Assembly (NCBI GenBank): GCA_964437445.1 | Contig: CAYTGR010000051.1 | Coordinates: forward strand, 1-32,745 | Reading direction: 5' to 3' | DNA from: CAYTGR01 sp964437445 | GTDB taxonomy: Bacteria > Chloroflexota > Anaerolineae > B4-G1 > SLSP01 | DNA length: 32,745 bases | Part shown: positions 1-6,466 of the stretch, in pieces | Layout: every line of letters starts with the position of its first letter | How positions within the stretch are numbered: position 1 is the first letter of the stretch | The notes under the pieces: generated by a model | What the model was told of the DNA's origin: nothing | Databases searched by the model: none | Seen by the model: only the letters and a program-made list of their open reading frames with translations | Program-made: the position numbers and the translations under genes

Positions 1-31
1 CATGTTTTCTTTAATCTTTACCCACGTGACA

Positions 32-65
32 AACGGGCAGGGGTGGAGAGCCACCCCTGCCCGTT
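32..65 (-). terminator. Hairpin terminator after the GyrI-like gene
   Basis: A perfect 15-bp inverted repeat (32-46 paired with 51-65) with the four-base loop AGAG lies 15 bases beyond the stop of the minus-strand GyrI-like gene. On the minus strand it is followed by TTGTC, so the T tract is short. It is probably an intrinsic or 3'-end-stabilising hairpin. Confidence 0.6.
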
Positions 66-80
66 CCCTGCCCGGAAGGG

Positions 81-536
81 TTACTGGATCGGGATGTAGA
101 CCTCAAACTGCGAGTTCGGGTCATCGGGGTTGAAGGCCGGCCCGTAGCACTCGAACTCCGGCGCGGGCGCGTGCTGGTGCCCAGAGTTCGGCAACCATTG
201 CTGGTAGATCGTGTCGTAGGTAGCCTGGATGGTGGGCATGGTGCAGGGGAAGACGGCGTAGGTCGCCGCCGGGATCTCCAGCCGGACCATCCCTGCGGGC
301 ACGGGGGTCGCCGCGGCCACGCTGAAGGCGGCGATGTAATCCCACCCGCCGGTCGCTTCGTCATAGTTCGCCATCACGCCGTAGGAGACGCCCTGCTCGG
401 CGATGTTCTGGATCTCACCCATGCGCGCCATCAGCTGCCCCCACAATTGCGGGATGTCGCTGGGTTGCCCCATGACGCAGTGCAGCTGCATCCCCATGAC
501 GGTGAAGCCCTCTTTCTGAACGAATTTTGGTTCCAT
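81..536 (-). CDS. GyrI-like (AraC effector-binding) small-molecule-binding domain protein
   Basis: A stand-alone 151-residue protein of the GyrI-like/SHS2 effector-binding family. These domains bind hydrophobic small molecules, either as sensor domains of AraC/MerR regulators or, when alone, as binding or hydrolytic proteins. The family signature is the C-terminal stretch YGPAFNPDDPNSQFEVYIPI, with the typical acidic residue before the last strand; the aromatic N-terminal strand FVQKEGFTVMGMQLHC also fits. The start at 536 was preferred over an upstream ATG at 584 because AGGAGGAC (542-549) is ideally spaced from it. No DNA-binding domain is present, so it is not itself a transcription factor. 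A TATACT -10 box and a palindrome lie upstream. Nearby nitroreductase and MFS genes fit a role in xenobiotic response, which is inference. Confidence 0.8.
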   Translation of the reverse strand: MEPKFVQKEGFTVMGMQLHCVMGQPSDIPQLWGQLMARMGEIQNIAEQGVSYGVMANYDEATGGWDYIAAFSVAAATPVPAGMVRLEIPAATYAVFPCTMPTIQATYDTIYQQWLPNSGHQHAPAPEFECYGPAFNPDDPNSQFEVYIPIQ

Positions 537-573
537 TTCTGTCCTCCTGTAGATTTTTTCCGACCACACCTGT

Positions 574-609
574 AGTATACCCAATCAATATGACAATTCC
601 CGTCATATT
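574..609 (-). promoter_or_regulatory. TATACT -10 box with upstream palindrome AATATGAC-N7-GTCATATT
   Basis: On the minus strand TATACT (579-574) lies about 40 bases upstream of the GyrI-like start. The -35 zone holds no good hexamer but is covered by a perfect 8-bp inverted repeat, AATATGAC/GTCATATT with a 7-base spacer (587-609). A palindrome replacing a -35 box is what an activator site looks like. It could instead be a weak terminator hairpin for the gene ending at 621, 12 bases away. Confidence 0.4.
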
Positions 610-620
610 CTTTCATGGAA

Positions 621-1487
621 TCAGAAAATTCGTTCTATACCGTATTCTGCCGGCACGTGGAGCCGGGGATCGCTTGCATAGAGCGCGCGCAGCTCGTCAA
701 ATGCGTCATCCCCGGCGAGGGTGAGCGCGGCGAGGTGATCCAGCGGGCCAAAGTCGGTGCCGTCCTCAATGGTCTTTGCCTGTTGTTCAGTCATGTACCC
801 CCAGCCCCCATCCCAAGGCAGGATTTCCAGCTTGTTGAAGGCCAGGAAGTCGCGCATGAGATCGCCGGCGACGAAGGCCAGGCCGTGCCATTGGAAGATG
901 CCGAACTGTTGCGGGTCGGCCTGCCCGGAGCGGCAGAGCTGCCACGCCTGCCCGCCTACAATGAAGCGGTCGCGCGGCACGTCCAGCGGGTCAAAGTCTA
1001 TCGGGAGCTTCTCCAGCATGAGCGCGTCCAGTTGGGCATCCACCAGGATCCAGCGCTCCTGCTCGCGGTTCCAGACCTCGCAGACCCAGTGATCCTCGTA
1101 ATGGTTGGGCAGGAAGTAGGTGCCGAACCCGCAACGGGCCCGGGCCGGGACCCCCTGATGGCGCAGGATAGCGGTCAGCATGACGGAGAAGTCGCGGCAG
1201 TTGCCGACGAGCTTGCGCTCGGAGGGGCGCGCCTCGGTGAGCGGACGGTCGTCTAAGGTGAGCAGGTGTGCCAGCTGGCGGTCCACGCGCCGCAGCTGTA
1301 CCTCTTCCTTGCGCGCGTCGGTCAGTGTCAGGCCGTAAGCTTCGGCCCAGAAGATGTGCACCATGAAGCCCTGGAGGGTCTTGACCAGGGCCGGTATCTC
1401 GGTCGGCAGGTGGTCAAACAGCGCGGCGTGCGGGCCGGGATCGGTCATGGGGCCGGGGGTAGCGTAATATTTCAACAGGTTGTTCAT
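621..1487 (-). CDS. Transglutaminase-like (papain-fold) domain protein
   Basis: A 288-residue protein with a transglutaminase-like core. The candidate catalytic triad is visible in order: Cys97 in GNCRDFS, His133 in YEDHWVCEVW and Asp150 in WILVDAQLD. No signal peptide or membrane segment is seen, so it is probably cytoplasmic. Prokaryotic members of this fold are mostly cysteine peptidases or amidases rather than true transglutaminases; the substrate here is unknown. The start at 1487 has AAGGAG seven bases upstream. The ORF is open further upstream to 1580, but that extension has no ribosome-binding site. It lies 84 bases before the GyrI-like gene and 126 bases after the nitroreductase, all on the same strand. 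Confidence 0.75.
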   Translation of the reverse strand: MNNLLKYYATPGPMTDPGPHAALFDHLPTEIPALVKTLQGFMVHIFWAEAYGLTLTDARKEEVQLRRVDRQLAHLLTLDDRPLTEARPSERKLVGNCRDFSVMLTAILRHQGVPARARCGFGTYFLPNHYEDHWVCEVWNREQERWILVDAQLDALMLEKLPIDFDPLDVPRDRFIVGGQAWQLCRSGQADPQQFGIFQWHGLAFVAGDLMRDFLAFNKLEILPWDGGWGYMTEQQAKTIEDGTDFGPLDHLAALTLAGDDAFDELRALYASDPRLHVPAEYGIERIF

Positions 1488-1613
1488 GCTCGTTCTCCTT
1501 GAAGGTAGGTATGGGGTCTTCAGTCGCTCAGCCAATGGCGGGCGTGGCGCGAACTTTAGCTCGCTCTCTTTGCTCAACACACGCTTGACATGCCACGGCT
1601 ACAGTCAATGGTT

Positions 1614-2189
1614 TTACAGCCACCGCACCACTTCGTCCAACGGTTTGCGCGGGCGGGCGGCCGGGGCCTCGTCAGGATAGCCGAGCGCCACCGCGGCCAC
1701 CAGCTGGTGCCGCTCGTTCAACCAGGTACAGAGTTCGCCGTAGGCGAAGAAAACGTCGCAGATCCACAAGCTGCCTACGCCGAGCTCTTGGGCGGCTAAC
1801 AGCATGGTTTGGATGGCTGCGCCGATGGATTGGATGTCCACTAAGTTGGACATCACGGCGGGGGCTTCTTTAGGGCCAAAGGGGGCCTCTTCGTACGCAT
1901 TCAAGACGAAGACGGTCACGGGGGCTTGCTCCATGACTTTGGCGCTCCACTCGCTACTGCCTGTGGGGATGCCGTTTGCCTTGCAGGCGGCGATGCCGGC
2001 GCGCATCACGGCGACCATCTCCGCACGCTGCTCCCCTCGCACCACGACGAAGCGCCACGGCTGAGCGTTCTTGCCCGAGGGGGCAAGGGTCGCGGCAGAG
2101 AGGATCTCCTTGAGCGTTTCCTCAGGGAGCGGATCGGGTTTGAACCGGCGGATGCTCCGGCGGCTACGAATTGCTTCCAGTGTGTTCAT
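1614..2189 (-). CDS. Nitroreductase family FMN-dependent oxidoreductase
   Basis: A 191-residue protein with the classic nitroreductase N-terminus: RRSIRRFKPDPLPEE (FMN phosphate-binding arginines) followed by APSGKNAQPWRFVVV. The C-terminal VAAVALGYPDEAPAARPRKP matches the usual family end. Members are cytoplasmic homodimers that use NAD(P)H and FMN to reduce nitroaromatics, quinones or related substrates; some work in cofactor or halogen chemistry, so the substrate cannot be stated. AAGGAG sits eight bases before the ATG. A possible promoter (2272-2302) overlaps the end of the MFS gene. Its position behind an efflux gene is compatible with detoxification, by context only. Confidence 0.9.
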   Translation of the reverse strand: MNTLEAIRSRRSIRRFKPDPLPEETLKEILSAATLAPSGKNAQPWRFVVVRGEQRAEMVAVMRAGIAACKANGIPTGSSEWSAKVMEQAPVTVFVLNAYEEAPFGPKEAPAVMSNLVDIQSIGAAIQTMLLAAQELGVGSLWICDVFFAYGELCTWLNERHQLVAAVALGYPDEAPAARPRKPLDEVVRWL

Positions 2190-2241
2190 GTTTGCTCCTT
2201 ATCGGTTGTATTATTGCGTCGCCTGCCTGGCCATGGTGATG

Positions 2242-2264
2242 GACCACTGACCGCAGACCACAAG
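2242..2264. repeat. Partial copy of dispersed GACCAC repeat (family A)
   Basis: The segment GACCACTGACCGCAGACCAC followed by AAG closely matches the left arm of the larger hairpin repeats at 5289-5352 and 18983-19052. Here only one arm is present, in the 109-base spacer between the MFS and nitroreductase genes. Confidence 0.6.
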
Positions 2265-2271
2265 CTGGCTC

Positions 2272-2302
2272 ATTATACACCCTCCCGTAAGGGGAGAGTC
2301 AA
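2272..2302 (-). promoter_or_regulatory. Possible sigma-70 promoter for the nitroreductase gene
   Basis: On the minus strand TTGACT (2302-2297) and TATAAT (2277-2272) are separated by 19 bases, two more than optimal. The -10 is perfect. Transcription would start near 2265, about 75 bases before the nitroreductase ATG and across the partial family A repeat. Confidence 0.45.
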
Positions 2303-3540
2303 GAGCTATCTGCGCGGGTAGGGGGGGCTTGACCGGCCCGCACGTAGAGTCCCGAAATCGGTGCCAGGAGCGCGCCCGCCGTGACGAGTGCCGCTCGCAG
2401 GGAGACGGCGGTCCCAATCGCGCCGAGGCCCGGCCCGCCGAGCACCTGCCCCAGCGCATCGGATTGGCTGATCATGGAAAGCACGGTCGCCCGGACCTGG
2501 GGGTCAATCTGCCGGACCAGCCAGGTGTTGTAGAGCGGTGTTGAAAGCGCGCCCACGGTCCGTTTGGCTAACAGCGCCGCGACTGCGGCCCAGAAATTGC
2601 CGGCCAGGGCAAAGCCTAACGCGCCGGCAACCGTCAGGGTGTTGCAGGCGAGCAAGATCCGGGCCAGCGTGGCCGGTCGGCGACTGGCCGTTTCCAGCCG
2701 GGGCCGCAGCCCTTCGGTCACCCCTAAGCTGACCAGGCTCCCCATGACGTTGAGGAGGCCGAACCAGACGACCGGTTGCAGCGCGCCCAGCGACGGGAAG
2801 GTGAAGTTCTGGAGCAGGTGCGCTTCGCCGAGCCGGTCAAAGCCCTCACTGGCGGCCCCGGCGAAGAGACCGATGACCAGTAGCGTCAGCAGCAATGGGC
2901 GGTGGTGCAACACCCGGGTCCCCCCGCGCCAGGTCGTCCCCAGGTGTTGCCAGGTTGTTCGCTCGGCGCGCGGGGCCGGTCTGAAGTGCTGCTCCGGCAT
3001 CACCCGCAGCAGGAAGAGCGCCAGCCCGGCGTAGAGCGTACCGCCGACCAGCAGCGGCACGTTGAGCCGCCAGCTGGCCAGCGCCACGCTTAGCCCCGTC
3101 CCGACCAGGCCGGCAAGCCGGTTAAGCTGCCCGCCCCGTAAGTAGACGCGGCCCACCAGCTGCTCGCCGACCTCATCGGCCAGCCAGGCATCCAGTGCGC
3201 CGCTCAAGAAGGTGTAGCCCAGGCCGCAGACGACCTGGGCTAACACGATCACCGGAAAATGCGGTACCGCCCCCACCACCAGGAAGCCGACCCCTAAGAT
3301 CGCCATGCCGATCTGCACCGAAAGGCGGCGGCTGAAGGTGTCGGCCACCACGCCGGTGGGCACTTCAAAGAGCAAGACCGTCCCCTCCAGCGCCGTGCCG
3401 ACCAGCACCAGCTGGAGGGGATTCATCCGCACCGTCGTGACAAAGTAGACCGACATCACTGTGAACATGACGTTGTCGGCCAGTGTGCTGATCATGCCGA
3501 GGATGTAGTAGACCTGTTCGGCCTGGGTTGAACGCAACAT
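2299..3540 (-). CDS. Major facilitator superfamily efflux transporter
   Basis: A 413-residue integral membrane protein with about twelve hydrophobic segments. The loop between helices 2 and 3 carries PTGVVADTFSRR, a form of MFS motif A (GxxxDRxGRR). The central loop (RPAPRAERTTWQHLGTTWRG) divides two six-helix halves. The closest visible type is drug:proton antiporters of the DHA1/macrolide-exporter kind; the drug cannot be deduced. The start at 3540 was chosen for its AAGGAG eight bases upstream. The frame is open to an ATG at 3621, which would add a hydrophilic 27-residue N-terminus with a poorer ribosome-binding site. It follows rsgA on the same strand with no terminator visible between them, so both probably depend on the leader/attenuator at 4712-4964. 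Confidence 0.85.
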   Translation of the reverse strand: MLRSTQAEQVYYILGMISTLADNVMFTVMSVYFVTTVRMNPLQLVLVGTALEGTVLLFEVPTGVVADTFSRRLSVQIGMAILGVGFLVVGAVPHFPVIVLAQVVCGLGYTFLSGALDAWLADEVGEQLVGRVYLRGGQLNRLAGLVGTGLSVALASWRLNVPLLVGGTLYAGLALFLLRVMPEQHFRPAPRAERTTWQHLGTTWRGGTRVLHHRPLLLTLLVIGLFAGAASEGFDRLGEAHLLQNFTFPSLGALQPVVWFGLLNVMGSLVSLGVTEGLRPRLETASRRPATLARILLACNTLTVAGALGFALAGNFWAAVAALLAKRTVGALSTPLYNTWLVRQIDPQVRATVLSMISQSDALGQVLGGPGLGAIGTAVSLRAALVTAGALLAPISGLYVRAGQAPPTRADSS

Positions 3541-3638
3541 TCTCTGATCTCCTTGCTTGGCGACCTGGCGGCCCGGTTGGGAATCATCCCTCGTGGCTGT
3601 GGCATTGCTCACACGGGTCATGAGGGCGCTCCGGCTGC

Positions 3639-4640
3639 TTAGTCCCCTTGCCGCATCCGCAGGTAGCTCTGATAGCGGCGTGGGGTGACCATGCCGGCCT
3701 CCACCGCCGCCCGGACGGCGCAGCCCGGCTCGTGGGTGTGCCGGCAGCTCAGCCCGAACTTACACCGGCCGAGGTAGGGCCGCAGCTCCACAAAGCCGTA
3801 CGCCAGGTCAGAGCCGTCCAGTTCCCACAGCGCGAACTCGCGCATCCCCGGTGTGTCCACGACTGCGCCGCCCCCGTCAAGGTCAAACATCTCCAGGTGT
3901 GAGGTGGTATGTCGCCCCTTGTTGGTCAGCTGGCTGACCGCCTTGACGCGCAACCCCAGTCCCGGTTGGAGCGCATTGAGCAGGCTGGATTTGCCCACGC
4001 CCGACTTGCCGATGAAGACGGAGAGCCGCCCGGTCAGGGCTGCCCGCAGCTCCTCCAGGCCCAGGTTGTTGACGGCGCTGGTGATGACCACGGTGTAGCC
4101 CAGGCGCCGGTAGACTTCCATCTCAGCCTGGAGCGCCGTGCCATCCATCAGGTCGGCTTTAGTGATGCAGATGAGTGTCGGCAGGTTGGCTACCTCCGCC
4201 GCGACCAGGTACCGGTCCAGCAACTCCCACTTGGGCGCCGGGTGCGCGGCCGCGAAGACCGCCACCAGCTGGTCGGCGTTGGCGACGATGACCTGTTCCA
4301 GCGGTTGCGGTCCCGGCGCCAGGCGCGAGAAGCGGCTCCGGCGCGGCCGCACGGCGGTGATCAGGCCGGAACCGTCACTGGCGACCGTGAAGCTGACCTC
4401 ATCGCCGATGGCAACCGGGTCCACCTCACCGATTTCGGCGACCGCCTCCACGCGCTTTCCTTTCCGCTTGGGATCGGTCGGCGCGGCAAGCGGGTAGATC
4501 AGCTGTTTGCGCAGCTTGCTGGAGATGGCGCAGACCACCGTCTGCCCGTCCACGTGCACAAAGTAGGTGCCCTGTGATTTCTTGTAGACCACGCCCGTGC
4601 CGGCAGGGACAGCGGGCCGGTTATCGGTTAAAGAATGCAT
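3639..4640 (-). CDS. rsgA: Ribosome small-subunit-dependent GTPase A
   Basis: A 333-residue RsgA, the circularly permuted GTPase that checks late 30S subunit maturation. Domains in order: N-terminal OB-fold (about 15-100); permuted G domain with G4 TKAD (160-163) ahead of G1 GKSGVGKSS (211-219), the switch loop NKGRHTT (240-246) and G3 DTPG (262-265); C-terminal zinc knuckle with Cys293, Cys299, His301 and Cys307. The histidine-bearing switch and zinc ligands are intact, so the enzyme should work. The start at 4640 has GAGG nine bases upstream. What is unusual is its context: a leader ORF and attenuator precede it and a drug exporter follows it, which suggests induction by ribosome stress (inference). 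Confidence 0.96.
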   Translation of the reverse strand: MHSLTDNRPAVPAGTGVVYKKSQGTYFVHVDGQTVVCAISSKLRKQLIYPLAAPTDPKRKGKRVEAVAEIGEVDPVAIGDEVSFTVASDGSGLITAVRPRRSRFSRLAPGPQPLEQVIVANADQLVAVFAAAHPAPKWELLDRYLVAAEVANLPTLICITKADLMDGTALQAEMEVYRRLGYTVVITSAVNNLGLEELRAALTGRLSVFIGKSGVGKSSLLNALQPGLGLRVKAVSQLTNKGRHTTSHLEMFDLDGGGAVVDTPGMREFALWELDGSDLAYGFVELRPYLGRCKFGLSCRHTHEPGCAVRAAVEAGMVTPRRYQSYLRMRQGD

Positions 4641-4711
4641 TGTTTAGATCCTCGTTCAGGTTAAGCGTAACTGTTTGCCGTTGGACAAGGCAGCGAGCCT
4701 GGGACAGCGAC

Positions 4712-4750
4712 AAAAAAAACGGCCACGGGGCAAATTTGCCTCCGTGGCCG
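4712..4750 (-). terminator. Strong intrinsic terminator (segments 3:4 of a candidate attenuator)
   Basis: On the minus strand CGGCCACGG (4750-4742) pairs with CCGUGGCCG (4728-4720) for nine base pairs. A bulged A and three further pairs follow, closing on an AAAUUU loop. Eight U follow directly (4719-4712). It lies between the leader ORF and rsgA, 72 bases before the rsgA ATG, so it would stop transcription of rsgA unless prevented. Confidence 0.85.
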
Positions 4751-4759
4751 GCAAAGCAA

Positions 4760-4792
4760 ACGGCCACAGGCGATGAGTCCGCCCGTGGCCGT
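4760..4792 (-). promoter_or_regulatory. Upstream hairpin (segments 1:2) with 3' arm able to form an antiterminator
   Basis: ACGGCCACGGGCG pairs with CGCCUGUGGCCGU (13 bp including one G-U) around the loop GACUCAU. The 3' arm GUGGCCG (4767-4761) is also complementary to CGGCCAC (4750-4744), the 5' arm of the terminator. Forming 2:3 would abolish 3:4. The 1:2, 2:3 and 3:4 pairings are mutually exclusive, as in transcription attenuators. Confidence 0.7.
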
Positions 4793-4811
4793 CAGGGAGC
4801 TCGCAGCGCAG

Positions 4812-4889
4812 CTAACCGACGAGGACCGGCGCACTCATGCCAGGCATAACGCCCAACGCGCGGTGAACATCAACCCGGCCTTCTGACAT
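4812..4889 (-). CDS. 25-codon leader peptide upstream of rsgA-MFS
   Basis: A short ORF beginning MSEGRVDVHRALGV and ending MPGMSAPVLVG before TAG. Its ribosome-binding site AAAGGAGG (4903-4896) is six bases before the ATG and stronger than that of rsgA. A promoter with TTGACA and TAGAAT places the transcription start about 40 bases upstream of the ATG. The stop codon is 19 bases before the first hairpin of the attenuator. No run of one amino acid stands out (five Val and four Gly, scattered), so amino-acid-starvation sensing is not obvious. Sensing of ribosome-targeting drugs through stalling fits the downstream genes better, but no known arrest motif is recognised. A stalled ribosome at the stop codon would fall about eight bases short of the first stem, so the coupling is not simple. 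Confidence 0.7.
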   Translation of the reverse strand: MSEGRVDVHRALGVMPGMSAPVLVG

Positions 4890-4936
4890 GGTGCGCCTCC
4901 TTTCGTGAGATTCGCAAGATTAATGACAACAACAAT

Positions 4937-4964
4937 ATTCTAACACGAACGCGGAGATTGTCAA
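4937..4964 (-). promoter_or_regulatory. Sigma-70-type promoter of the leader-rsgA-MFS unit
   Basis: On the minus strand a consensus TTGACA (4964-4959) is followed after 16 bases by TAGAAT (4942-4937). The predicted start is near 4930, giving an untranslated leader of about 40 bases before the 25-codon ORF. It is one of the best promoter matches in the window. Confidence 0.75.
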
Positions 4965-5205
4965 CGCCCGCACAGGGATTATTGCATAAAAAACGCGGCA
5001 CTCAATGGCCGGCCTTGTGCACAGCGCGAGGGAAAGGATATTTTTGCTGATTTCTTGCAGCGGGAAGCAGGACATTTTTAGGCCAAAGGCAATGAGGGAA
5101 AACACCCTGTTACGGGTAGCGGTCATGAGTTGTCTATCCCCTTCAGCACAGTGAAAATCTACCCTTTGGGACTGTCGGCGCGGCCCGCCGGCGCATACAA
5201 TGTGG

Positions 5206-5258
5206 GTAGTAACGCGCTTCCGCGTGGCTGAGACAATGCTCAAGCGCCTCGCTATGAA
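5206..5258. repeat. Dispersed hairpin repeat, family B
   Basis: GTAGTAACGCGCTT at the left and AAGCGCCTCGCTATGAAC at the right match the copy at 19295-19350. The two halves are imperfect inverted repeats, so the element can fold into a hairpin. This copy has a diverged centre. Confidence 0.6.
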
Positions 5259-5288
5259 CAGGTTATCTAACATCACCGGAAGGCCACG

Positions 5289-5352
5289 GCCGACTGACCA
5301 CAGCCTGCTGGCGGTTAAAAATGTGGTCTGCGGTCTGTGGTCAGTGGTCGGC
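5289..5352. repeat. Dispersed hairpin repeat, family A
   Basis: The left arm GCCGACTGACCAC pairs imperfectly with the right arm GTGGTCAGTGGTCGGC around a centre containing GGCGGTTAAAA. The copy at 18983-19052 carries the complement of this centre, TTTTAACCGCC, so the two copies are in opposite orientation. Confidence 0.7.
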
Positions 5353-5417
5353 AAGAGAATGTGACCTTTATCAACGGTAAGTAGCCACTCAGGTTATCTA
5401 TTTGAGGAGGGAAGATC

Positions 5418-6356
5418 ATGCTTAATGGAACGGTGATTCACATTCGGGACCTGACCGCCGGATATGGGTGGGGCGCGCGCCGGGTGACGGCGTTGCGTGG
5501 CGTCACGCTGGAGATCCACGCGGGCGAAATCTTCGGCTTGTTGGGGCCAAACGGCGCGGGCAAGACGACGTTGCTCTCCTGCGTGGAGGGCCTTCACCGC
5601 CCGGAGCAGGGCGGCGTCTGGATCAACGGCGTGGAGGTGGCCCGCCAACCGGCGCTGACCAGGCGAACGTTGGGCATCCAGCTGCAGCAAACGGCGCTGC
5701 TGGACGATCTGACGGTCGCCGAGCTGGTGGAGGTTTACGCGGCGCTGTACGAGGTATACCTGACGCCAGCGCAAGTGACCCAGGTGCTGACCCGGTTGGA
5801 TCTGGCCGACCAGCGCGCCGTCCTGGCCCGCCGGCTCTCCGGTGGGCAGCGGCAACGGCTCGCGCTGGCGCTGGCCGTTGCCAACGAGCCGCAGATTGTC
5901 CTGCTGGACGAACCAACCTCGGCGCTGGACCCGCGCGCCCGGCGGTCCCTCTGGGCGCTCATTCGCCAGCTGCACAACGAGGGGCGCACCATCGTCATCA
6001 CTACCCACGCGATGGAGGAGGCGGAGGCGCTCTGCGGCCGGGTGGCGATTATTGATAGCGGGCAGATTGTCGCCTGTGACACGCCGGCCCGCCTGATCGC
6101 CGGGTTGGGAGCGCAGCCGGTCCTCAAGCTGGGGCTGGACCTGCCGCTGGAGCAGGCCGGTACACTGCCGGGCGTCGCGGCGGCCCGCTATTCGGGTGAG
6201 TACCTGGAACTGGAGACGCGCGAGCCGCAGGCCACCTTAGCCGCGCTCCAGGCTGTAGCGGCCCAGCTGGGCCAGCGATTGGGGGATGTGATGTTGCGCC
6301 AGCCGAACCTGGAGGATGTTTTCCTGCGCCTGACGGGGAAAGAGTTGAATGCGTGA
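5418..6356 (+). CDS. ABC transporter ATP-binding protein, DrrA/NatA-like
   Basis: A 312-residue ATPase subunit of an ABC-2 type exporter. Walker A GPNGAGKTT (43-51), signature LSGGQ (140-144), Walker B VLLDE with catalytic Glu165, D-loop SALD and the H-loop His197 in TTHAMEEAE are all present. After about residue 230 there is the extra C-terminal domain common in the drug/lipid exporters of this class. GAGGAGG is eight bases before the ATG. The permease gene follows after 110 bases and the pair is followed by a two-component system, so the exporter is probably for an antimicrobial, lipid or sodium-type substrate; which one cannot be told. The stop codon lies inside a heptamer repeat array. 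Confidence 0.93.
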   Translation: MLNGTVIHIRDLTAGYGWGARRVTALRGVTLEIHAGEIFGLLGPNGAGKTTLLSCVEGLHRPEQGGVWINGVEVARQPALTRRTLGIQLQQTALLDDLTVAELVEVYAALYEVYLTPAQVTQVLTRLDLADQRAVLARRLSGGQRQRLALALAVANEPQIVLLDEPTSALDPRARRSLWALIRQLHNEGRTIVITTHAMEEAEALCGRVAIIDSGQIVACDTPARLIAGLGAQPVLKLGLDLPLEQAGTLPGVAAARYSGEYLELETREPQATLAALQAVAAQLGQRLGDVMLRQPNLEDVFLRLTGKELNA

Positions 6357-6400
6357 AACGTGAAACGTGAAACGTAAAACGTGAAACGTGAGGCGTGAAC
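6352..6400. repeat. Tandem heptamer array (CGTGAAA)7
   Basis: Seven consecutive 7-bp units: CGTGAAA three times, CGTAAAA, CGTGAAA, CGTGAGG and CGTGAAC. The array begins at the stop codon of the ABC ATPase and fills half of the gap before the permease. It is followed by two ACGCAAT units. The same CGTGAAACG word forms the stem at 24736-24772. Confidence 0.85.
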
Positions 6401-6466
6401 GGAACACGCAATACGCAATACGCGCTGCTGTTTTGCCGGTGGGGATAGATTTCAAGAGGGAGAGCC

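Larger units (their letters stand above)
4965..5417. other. Gene-free spacer between divergent units
   Basis: No convincing gene is found between the leader promoter and the ABC transporter gene. Open frames here lack ribosome-binding sites and cross repeat sequence. The stretch holds a family B hairpin (5206-5258), a family A hairpin (5289-5352) and an 11-bp direct repeat CAGGTTATCTA (5259-5269 and 5390-5400). From 4965 to 5205 nothing recognisable is seen. The promoter of the ABC gene must lie here but no good match was found. Confidence 0.6.

Noticed and set aside
1..20. Possible start codon of another minus-strand gene at 3-1
   Set aside because: The upstream sequence on the minus strand (AAAGATTAAAGAAAAC) has no clear ribosome-binding site and the frame is cut by the window edge.
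615..1256. 213-codon plus-strand frame opposite the transglutaminase-like gene
   Set aside because: The catalytic motifs, start site and ribosome-binding site all support the minus-strand gene; this frame has no recognisable motif.
5206..5352. Repeats considered as a CRISPR array
   Set aside because: Units are hairpins of different families, not regularly spaced direct repeats with unique spacers, and no cas gene is in the window.
4920..5354. 144-codon minus-strand frame in the spacer
   Set aside because: It runs through the family A and B repeats and the leader promoter, lacks a ribosome-binding site and has no protein-like pattern.
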